Shown here piece by piece: positions 1-4,483 of a DNA stretch of 5,498 nt. A program made the position numbers and the translations under genes. Location: positions 1 to 5,498 of the forward strand of contig CALAFS010000142.1 of NCBI GenBank assembly GCA_937892405.1, read 5' to 3'. Source of the DNA: an uncultured Clostridia bacterium (GTDB lineage: Bacteria; Bacillota; Clostridia; Oscillospirales; CAG-272). The notes under the pieces are model-generated. The model was not told the DNA's origin, did no database searches, and worked only from the letters and a program-made list of their open reading frames with translations. Positions within the stretch are counted from its first letter, which is position 1. The number at the start of each line of letters is the position of its first letter.

Positions 1-408
1 TATGACGATGTCCTTGTCGGCACGGTGCTGACTGCGCAGGATATCATGGATTATCTGAACAACAGCACCCACTTCATCATCGGCAATGACGAGAACCTCG
101 AGATGTTCCGCCTCTATACCGACAAGGCGCGCACGATCCCCTTCACCGAGACCACGCTCGGCGAGGAGCTCACTCTGTATCTCGAATTCGTCGCGCCCGA
201 GGGATATGCGACCGTCGTCACGATGTTTGACGGAAAATACAGTCCATATGTACAACTTGTATATCTGTGGGATCTCGGAGAATATTTCTACCCGAGAGAC
301 AGATTCCAGAACTACGATGTTCTTTCGATCGACGGGAATACCGATTTTGAATACTCGGGATTCCTCTGCTCCGAGAGTCGCGTGTATACTGTCGTTTACA
401 AAGATGTC
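1..408 (+). repeat. First copy of duplicated domain in the upstream surface protein
   Basis: Protein-level repeat whose second copy is at about 1438-1851. Conserved anchors are VG-x2-(V/L)TA(Q/E)DI, F(R/K)-x-YTD-x-A-x-TIPFT, a beta-rich stretch with LTLYLEF or VTLYVKF, and a terminal RVY-x-(V/L)-x-Y. The DNA has diverged, so this is an old internal duplication and not a recombination-prone tandem repeat. Confidence 0.7.
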
Positions 409-1854
409 TACCTTGAAGAGCCGCCGACGGTCGACCATTTCGGCATCGGCGACTGGGTGTATAACGAGACCGCGCACTGGCATGTCTGCTCGGAGTGCGG
501 TTATGAGACCTTCGACTTTGGCGTGCACAATTTCGTAAACAACGGCAAAAACAAAAAGTGCACGGGGTGCGGACTTGAAAAGGAATACACCGAAGAGGAA
601 AACCTCCGCGCGCTGACCGAGGCGCTTCGTGAGCTCTTCTCCTGCAACGACCGATATACCGTTTCCTTCGTTGAGATACTGTCACAGGAAGGCAGCATCT
701 ATTCGAAGAGCATCGGAACGGAATCCTACTTCTTCTCAAACTGCTTCTTCCGCACCATCGATCAATACAGACTTCGTCGGGGAGAGACCGAGCTCGTGCT
801 TCGGGGCACAGAGATCTACGCGGTCAAGGTCGTGGACACGGAGGACGGGGAGCGGCGCATCAAATTCTATCAAAAGATCGGCGAAATGCCTGCCACGGGC
901 ACCTATAAAAAGCCGTCGTATGACGCTGCCGATATTGCGTGGTATCTTCCCGCAAGCTTCTTCGATTTCTGCTTCGTTTCTGCAAAGACGGAATTTTCCG
1001 CCTTCCGCGACGAGATCATCGCAAAGAACCTCGAGCTTTACGGCTACACCGTCACCGACGTGACCGTCGAGAGGACTGAAAGCGGAAGCATCCTCCTCAC
1101 CTTCCACGCCACGGGTGAGCGGGATGACTCAGATTATTACGAGGAAGCGGACGGCTATCTGAAGACGAAATATTCCTACACATTTTCCTTTGAGATCCGC
1201 GAGGACGACAGCATTCTCTTCACGGGCGTTTACGACGACACCGAAATCTTCGAGGACGAGACGCAGAACACGACCTACCGCAAGGAGGAGAGCGCCGACT
1301 ACCGCTTCACCTTCGACGAGGAGACTTACGATTCCATCTCGGTGGAAACCGAGACGACGGACGACGAGTATGTGAGCGGTTATGATTTTATCGTCGAGGG
1401 GTATCGTACCCTCTATTCGATCAGTTCTATTCCGGTCGGAAAAACCGTCACGGCGGAGGATATCATCCTCTTTCTCTCGGAGTATAACAGCAGCTATCTT
1501 TTCAATTCTACTGTGCCAGAGGAATATCGGAGCATGTTCAAGGTTTACACCGACGAGGCGATGACGATCCCCTTCACTTCCATGGCAACCCCCGAGGTGC
1601 GCGTCACGCTGTATGTCAAGTTCGAATTGCCCGATGACAAAGCGGTCGTCATGACGATCCGCGAAACAAACGGTGTGCAGGTGATCCATCTTTGCTATCT
1701 CCGCGATGTCGGGGAAGATAAAACCTTCCGCACCTCCTATGTCATGCAAGGAAACCGTGTCCTGACCGTCGACGGTGTCGATGTTCCCGACGGAGAAACC
1801 CCGCCCGACATTCCGCTGACAGAAAACCGCGTTTACAAACTGACCTACGCATGA
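1..1854 (+). CDS. Large secreted/surface protein with duplicated terminal domain, 5'-truncated
   Basis: I do not recognise a named family. The frame is open from the window's first base, so the real start lies upstream. The GTG at 25 is unlikely to be the start, because the domain similarity described here begins before it. Counting from that GTG as residue 1, the first ~128 residues resemble the last ~138 (from ~472): VGTVLTAQDI matches VGKTVTAEDI and FRLYTDKARTIPFT matches FKVYTDEAMTIPFT, and both copies end in ENRVYKLTY or ESRVYTVVY. Between them is a short Cys/His module (HWH at 151-153, C155-x2-C158, H168, C179-x2-C182), probably a zinc-binding knuckle. It is followed by about 270 acidic, probably beta-rich residues (~200-470). 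No C-terminal sorting signal or membrane segment is visible. The same HWH/CxxC module occurs in the lipoprotein at 3053, which suggests both are extracytoplasmic proteins. The export signal must lie upstream and is inferred only. Confidence 0.8.
   Translation, partial: YDDVLVGTVLTAQDIMDYLNNSTHFIIGNDENLEMFRLYTDKARTIPFTETTLGEELTLYLEFVAPEGYATVVTMFDGKYSPYVQLVYLWDLGEYFYPRDRFQNYDVLSIDGNTDFEYSGFLCSESRVYTVVYKDVYLEEPPTVDHFGIGDWVYNETAHWHVCSECGYETFDFGVHNFVNNGKNKKCTGCGLEKEYTEEENLRALTEALRELFSCNDRYTVSFVEILSQEGSIYSKSIGTESYFFSNCFFRTIDQYRLRRGETELVLRGTEIYAVKVVDTEDGERRIKFYQKIGEMPATGTYKKPSYDAADIAWYLPASFFDFCFVSAKTEFSAFRDEIIAKNLELYGYTVTDVTVERTESGSILLTFHATGERDDSDYYEEADGYLKTKYSYTFSFEIREDDSILFTGVYDDTEIFEDETQNTTYRKEESADYRFTFDEETYDSISVETETTDDEYVSGYDFIVEGYRTLYSISSIPVGKTVTAEDIILFLSEYNSSYLFNSTVPEEYRSMFKVYTDEAMTIPFTSMATPEVRVTLYVKFELPDDKAVVMTIRETNGVQVIHLCYLRDVGEDKTFRTSYVMQGNRVLTVDGVDVPDGETPPDIPLTENRVYKLTYA
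1438..1851 (+). repeat. Second copy of duplicated domain in the upstream surface protein
   Basis: C-terminal counterpart of the domain at 1-408, starting at VGKTVTAEDI and ending at the protein's C-terminus (NRVYKLTYA). It is separated from the first copy by the Cys/His module and a long acidic region. It lacks a following CxxC module, so the copies sit in different contexts. Confidence 0.7.
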
Positions 1855-1856
1855 AA

Positions 1857-1887
1857 TTGACGCAAAGTCACGATTCCTACTCATAAT
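1857..1887 (+). promoter_or_regulatory. Possible weak promoter for the recombinase gene
   Basis: TTGACG (1857-1862) resembles a -35 box and CATAAT (1882-1887) a -10 box, each 5 of 6 to consensus, but the spacing is 19 bp, longer than the usual 17. It begins just after the upstream stop codon and would start transcription near 1894, inside the terminator palindrome. It is the only promoter-like signal I see between the upstream gene and the recombinase. The call is weak. Confidence 0.25.
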
Positions 1888-1890
1888 CGC

Positions 1891-1933
1891 ACCGCCCCCG
1901 CGGGAAATTTCCCGCGGGGGCGGTCTTATTTTT
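1891..1933 (+). terminator. Strong intrinsic terminator of the upstream surface-protein gene
   Basis: Positions 1891-1924 form a perfect 34-bp palindrome: ACCGCCCCCGCGGGAAA followed by its exact reverse complement. It is very GC-rich with an AAATTT centre that would form the loop. A T-rich tract (CTTATTTTT, 1925-1933) follows on the + strand. No comparable T tract follows on the minus strand, so it should act mainly on rightward transcription. It lies 36 bp after the upstream stop and 19 bp before the recombinase start codon, so it insulates the recombinase from read-through or could attenuate a promoter just upstream. Confidence 0.9.
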
Positions 1934-1943
1934 ACCATACAAC

Positions 1944-1947
1944 GGAG
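1944..1947 (+). promoter_or_regulatory. Ribosome binding site of the recombinase
   Basis: GGAG lies 5 nt upstream of the ATG at 1953, which supports that start. It follows the terminator T tract closely, so the leader after the hairpin is only about 20 nt. Confidence 0.7.
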
Positions 1948-1952
1948 AAAAC

Positions 1953-2867
1953 ATGAAATACGCAGACTGGTTATCCATTTGGCTCAATCATTTTATCCAA
2001 CCGAACGCGAAGGCACGCACCTTTGCGCGATACGAACAACTGATCCGCACGCACATTGCCCCACAGATCGGAAAAAACGAGATTGACGATGTGACGCCCC
2101 TGCTCTTGCAATCGTTCACGGCGAAATTACTCTCGGGCGGCAACGGAAAAACGGGCGGCGGGCTATCCGCCAGCACGGTGAACGCGATTATCTCCGTTCT
2201 TCAAAATTCCCTGCGGACGGCGCATCTTTACGGGTATGTAAAAGAATATACGGCAGACAAAATCCGGCGTCCGAAGCGGCATGAACGATGCGTCGAATGC
2301 TTCACGCTCTCCGAGCAGAAGAAAATCGAAAGTGCCGTCCTTGCGGGCAAAAAGACAAAGCTCTTCGGCATCGTACTTTGCCTGTATACGGGACTGCGCA
2401 TCGGTGAGCTGATGGCGCTCACATGGGGAGATATTGATTTAAGGCGAGGATTTTTAACGGTGTCGCGCTCCTGTCACGACTCGTCGGAGGGTACCGTCTT
2501 TGACGAGCCGAAAACGGAGACATCACGGCGCGTCATTCCCCTGCCGAAACAGCTCTTGCCAAAGTTAAAAAGCATAAAGAAAAACAGCACCTCGGACTTC
2601 GTCGTGTCGGCGGGCGGAGGCACCGTGTCGGTGCGCTCCTATCAACGAAGTTTTGAGTTGCTGTTAAAAAGACTGCATATTGCGCACCGCGGGTTTCACT
2701 CTCTGCGCCACACTTTCGCGACTCGGGCGCTCGAATGCGGCATGGATGTAAAAACGCTCGCCGAAATACTCGGTCATAAGAACCCGACGATCACGCTGAA
2801 TCGCTATGCGCACTCTCTTCCCGAGCATAAAATCGCCATGATGAACCGCCTCGGAAAGCTGTTCTGA
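1953..2867 (+). CDS. Tyrosine recombinase (integrase/invertase-type)
   Basis: Site-specific DNA recombinase of 304 residues that cuts and rejoins DNA through a 3'-phosphotyrosyl intermediate. Residues ~1-100 form the helical core-binding (SAM-like) domain and ~115-300 the catalytic domain. The full active-site set is visible: R149 (TGLRIGE), K187 (EPKTETSRR), H249 and R252 (HSLRHTFAT), H275 (ILGHKNP) and the nucleophile Y285 (NRYAHS). The protein is compact: it lacks the extra N-terminal arm-binding domain of lambda- or Tn916-type integrases, as is usual for Xer-like enzymes and DNA invertases acting on simple sites. No excisionase, relaxase or phage gene is present. Immediately downstream are two inverted recombination-like sites flanking a promoter, so the inferred role is inversion of that promoter. 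An integrase of a decayed mobile element is the alternative. Start supported by GGAG at 5 nt. Confidence 0.95.
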   Translation: MKYADWLSIWLNHFIQPNAKARTFARYEQLIRTHIAPQIGKNEIDDVTPLLLQSFTAKLLSGGNGKTGGGLSASTVNAIISVLQNSLRTAHLYGYVKEYTADKIRRPKRHERCVECFTLSEQKKIESAVLAGKKTKLFGIVLCLYTGLRIGELMALTWGDIDLRRGFLTVSRSCHDSSEGTVFDEPKTETSRRVIPLPKQLLPKLKSIKKNSTSDFVVSAGGGTVSVRSYQRSFELLLKRLHIAHRGFHSLRHTFATRALECGMDVKTLAEILGHKNPTITLNRYAHSLPEHKIAMMNRLGKLF

Positions 2868-2868
2868 A

Positions 2869-2893
2869 TGTTCATAGATTATAGTAATTGATG
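2869..2893 (+). repeat. Left inverted site of the switch
   Basis: It begins TGTTCATAGATTATAG one base after the recombinase stop codon and continues to GATG. It differs from the reverse complement of the right site at five positions (7, 8, 11, 19 and 21), while the central TATAGTA is identical. It is a degenerate palindrome around spacer ATAGT (2881-2885), with CATAGATTA and TAATTGATG as the imperfect arms. Two unequal arms with a conserved spacer fit a tyrosine-recombinase crossover site. Confidence 0.65.
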
Positions 2894-2898
2894 TATAT

Positions 2899-2927
2899 AT
2901 TATAGCAAGTAAAGGAAAAAAAGTCAA
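2899..2927 (-). promoter_or_regulatory. Strong sigma-A-type promoter facing left (OFF orientation)
   Basis: On the minus strand, TTGACT (2927-2922) is followed after exactly 17 bp by TATAAT (2904-2899). TGC directly precedes the -10, giving an extended -10. A/T-rich sequence lies upstream. Transcription would start near 2892 and run antisense into the 3' end of the recombinase gene, where there is no leftward gene to express. The strongest promoter in the intergenic region thus faces away from the lipoprotein, as expected of an invertible promoter in the OFF position. Confidence 0.8.
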
Positions 2928-2991
2928 CATTTTCCGAAAAAAAGCATAGTTCTCCCCCTTCCTGCCGCTTCGCTAATGGCAAAAATGACTT

Positions 2992-3028
2992 GTTTTGTTC
3001 ATCGAATACTATATTCGGTGAACAAAAC
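2992..3028. repeat. Near-perfect 16-bp inverted repeat containing the right crossover site
   Basis: Arms GTTTTGTTCATCGAAT (2992-3007) and ATTCGGTGAACAAAAC (3013-3028) pair at 15 of 16 positions, with the sixteenth a G-U if transcribed. They surround a 5-nt spacer ACTAT (3008-3012). It is AT-rich with no T tract following, so it is a poor intrinsic terminator. Paired arms around a short asymmetric spacer resemble a tyrosine-recombinase core site. Positions 3000-3024 are the inverted partner of 2869-2893, with the spacer reading ATAGT on the opposite strand. An operator or a leader hairpin is an alternative. Confidence 0.85.
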
Positions 3029-3043
3029 TCGCCGGATATCGAC

Positions 3044-3048
3044 GGAGG
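3044..3048 (+). promoter_or_regulatory. Ribosome binding site that fixes the lipoprotein start
   Basis: GGAGG lies 4 nt before the ATG at 3053. This selects that codon over the in-frame ATG at 2990, which falls at the inverted repeat, has no such site and would put 21 extra residues ahead of the signal peptide. Confidence 0.8.
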
Positions 3049-3052
3049 CATT

Positions 3053-4483
3053 ATGAAAAAGATCATTTCCCTTTTGTCCTTGCTCTTATTGCTCTTCACG
3101 GTGGGACTGCTTCTGACCGCCTGCGGCGAGTGCAAGCATGAATGGCGGGATTCCACCTGCACGAAGCCAAAGACCTGCGCCCTTTGCGGGGAAACCGAAG
3201 GCAATGCCCTCGGGCATACATGGGTAGCCGCCAACTGTACCGCACCGCGCACATGTTCCGCCTGCGGGGAAACCGAAGGAAATCCGCTCGGTCACACCTG
3301 GCAGAAGGCTACCTGTACGAAACCGAAAACCTGCACGGCTTGCGGCACAACCGAAGGTAAACCGCTCGGGCATACCTGGCAGGACGCCACCTGTACAAAG
3401 CCGAAAACCTGTTCGGTCTGCGGCACGGCCGAAGGCGACGCCCTCGGGCATACCTGGGTAGCTGCCGATTGCACCGCGCCGCGCACATGTTCCGCCTGTG
3501 GGGAGGCTGACGGTAAGCCGCTCGGTCACACCTGGCAGAAGGCTACCTGTACGAAACCGAAAACCTGCTCGACTTGCGGCACGCCCGAGGGCAACGCCCT
3601 CGGGCATACATGGGTAGCCGCCAACTGTACCGCACCGCGCACATGTTCCGCCTGCGGGGAAACCGAAGGCAATGCCCTCGGACATACCTGGCAGAAAGCC
3701 ACCTGTACAAAGCCGAAAACCTGCTCGACTTGCGGCACGACTGAGGGCAACGCCCTCGGGCATACCTGGGTAGCTGCCAGCTGTACCGCACCGCGGACAT
3801 GTTCCGCTTGCGGGGAGACCGACGGAAAGCCGCTCGGTCATACCTGGCAGAAGGCTACCTGTACAAAGCCGAAAACCTGCTCGGCTTGCGGCATAACCGA
3901 AGGCTCCGCCCTCGGGCATACCTGGGAGGACGCCACCTGCACAAAACCGAAAACCTGCTCGGCTTGCGGCATGACGGAAGGTGATGTCAGCCCCCGTCAT
4001 TCTTTCAGTGACACATGGTCTGCCGATGTGAATGCCCACTGGCATGCCGCTACCTGCATCCACACATCCGAGGTTGCCGACCGCGCCGCGCATACCTATG
4101 ACGCGAACAAGACCTGCACCGTTTGCGGATATACGGATGTACGCCTTGCCGTCAAGGTCATCATTGACGGCAAAACCGTCGATACCCTGTATACAGACGG
4201 CGGTAAAAACTTTCTGATTCAGGCACCGAAAAAGCCGGAGGACATCACGACCAATCCCAATGCGGAAAATATTTCTACGGTTGGTTTGTCGATGCGAATT
4301 TTCAGACGCCACTGTTTGACACAACGGAATTCCGAAAAGACAGCGCCATTTACGGCAAATGGATCACCGTCTATTCTGCCGGATTCACCTACACCGTGTC
4401 CAAAGGCGAAGCGACCATTACCGGCTACGCGGATGCGGCGGGCGCCATTCCGACCACTCCCCTCGTCGTCCCCGCCTATGTGA
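3053..4483 (+). CDS. Cys-rich repeat surface lipoprotein, N-terminal part, cut short by a frameshift
   Basis: The N-terminus is a lipoprotein signal peptide: MKK, a hydrophobic Leu-rich core, and lipobox LLTAC with the lipidated C24. The mature protein would be anchored to the outer face of the membrane. Residues 29-314 are eleven 26-residue repeats, each with H1, C8, C14 and C17 (C-x5-C-x2-C-G), probably metal-binding. Residues 316-363 hold HWH (329-331), C335, H337, H347 and C355-x2-C358, the module also seen in the upstream protein. From ~366 a Listeria-Bacteroides-type repeat begins (LAVKVIIDGKTVDTLYTDGG...). After E405 the frame shifts: the last ~70 residues before the stop at 4481 are Pro/Arg-rich and unrelated, while the proper continuation lies in the -1 frame. 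No strong promoter faces the gene in this orientation. Ligand and function are unknown. Confidence 0.85.
   Translation: MKKIISLLSLLLLLFTVGLLLTACGECKHEWRDSTCTKPKTCALCGETEGNALGHTWVAANCTAPRTCSACGETEGNPLGHTWQKATCTKPKTCTACGTTEGKPLGHTWQDATCTKPKTCSVCGTAEGDALGHTWVAADCTAPRTCSACGEADGKPLGHTWQKATCTKPKTCSTCGTPEGNALGHTWVAANCTAPRTCSACGETEGNALGHTWQKATCTKPKTCSTCGTTEGNALGHTWVAASCTAPRTCSACGETDGKPLGHTWQKATCTKPKTCSACGITEGSALGHTWEDATCTKPKTCSACGMTEGDVSPRHSFSDTWSADVNAHWHAATCIHTSEVADRAAHTYDANKTCTVCGYTDVRLAVKVIIDGKTVDTLYTDGGKNFLIQAPKKPEDITTNPNAENISTVGLSMRIFRRHCLTQRNSEKTAPFTANGSPSILPDSPTPCPKAKRPLPATRMRRAPFRPLPSSSPPM
3137..3994 (+). repeat. Eleven tandem 78-bp repeats encoding CxxC units
   Basis: Eleven exact-length 78-bp units start with the His codon at 3137, 3215, 3293 and so on to 3917. 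Two unit types occur: A (HTWQKATCTKPKTC) and B (HTWVAANCTAPRTC), in the order A B A A B A B A B A A. Units 2 (3215) and 7 (3605) are identical over their first 65 bases, showing recent duplication or gene conversion. All units keep the three Cys and the leading His, so the spacing is under protein-level constraint. The array is a good substrate for slippage or recombination that would change copy number in frame. Confidence 0.95.
4265..4270 (+). other. Frameshift point in the lipoprotein gene
   Basis: Up to GAA (4265-4267) the frame encodes NPNAE. From AAA (4267-4269) the -1 frame reads KYFYGWFVDANFQTPL, the normal continuation of a Listeria-Bacteroides-type repeat (GWF, ending IYGKW). The run has four A; five would restore one frame through both parts. 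A single-base deletion, a homopolymer sequencing or assembly error, or slippage-based switching could each explain it. Confidence 0.85.

Larger units (their letters stand above)
2869..3024. mobile_element. Putative invertible promoter element (phase-variation switch)
   Basis: A segment between the recombinase stop and the lipoprotein start is bounded by two 25-bp sites in inverted orientation (2869-2893 and the reverse complement of 3000-3024) matching at 20 of 25 positions. The intervening 106 bp carries a near-consensus promoter directed leftward. Inversion about the two site centres (2883 and 3010) maps position x to 5893-x. This moves the -35 to 2966-2971 and the -10 to 2989-2994, predicting a start near 3001 and a ~52-nt leader before the ATG at 3053. 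The layout (recombinase, inverted sites, promoter, surface gene) is that of known invertible promoters of surface loci. Inversion itself is inferred. The orientation in this sequence is OFF for the lipoprotein. Confidence 0.7.

Noticed and set aside
1129..1938. 269-codon minus-strand open frame opposite the upstream surface protein
   Set aside because: It starts beyond the terminator palindrome and translates through it, has no ribosome binding site, and the + strand frame carries the duplicated domain.
2871..2899. Rightward promoter TTCATA-17 bp-TATATA for the lipoprotein in the present orientation
   Set aside because: Each box is only 4 of 6 to consensus in an AT-rich stretch, and it would leave a leader of about 150 nt through the hairpin. 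The leftward promoter is far stronger, though weak basal rightward transcription cannot be excluded.
2664..2930. 88-codon minus-strand open frame that the leftward promoter might express
   Set aside because: Its ATG (2930) lies upstream of the predicted start point (~2892), so the transcript would not include it, and the rest is antisense to conserved recombinase motifs.
2992..3028. Hairpin as intrinsic terminator of the recombinase gene
   Set aside because: The stem is AT-rich and is followed by CTCGCCGG, not a T run. It lies 125 bp past the stop codon and matches the left inverted site better than any terminator model.
3137..3994. CRISPR-like regular repeats
   Set aside because: Units are contiguous, 78 bp long, without unique spacers, and in frame with a protein. 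They are coding tandem repeats.
3137..3994. Multiheme cytochrome from the many CxxC motifs
   Set aside because: The motif is CxxCG, never CxxCH, and the His sits ten residues after the last Cys, so heme attachment is not supported.
4264..4270. Programmed -1 ribosomal frameshift
   Set aside because: The local sequence G-GAA-AAT does not fit a canonical slippery heptamer such as A-AAA-AAG, and I see no obvious upstream Shine-Dalgarno-like stimulator or strong downstream stem. A missing A is simpler.
3086..4324. Long 412-codon open frame on the minus strand opposite the repeat array
   Set aside because: It exists because 78 bp is a multiple of three, so any stop-free antisense frame repeats. 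The protein is a Gly/Arg/Cys-rich shadow with no ribosome binding site, and the + strand product has a clear lipobox and conserved Cys.
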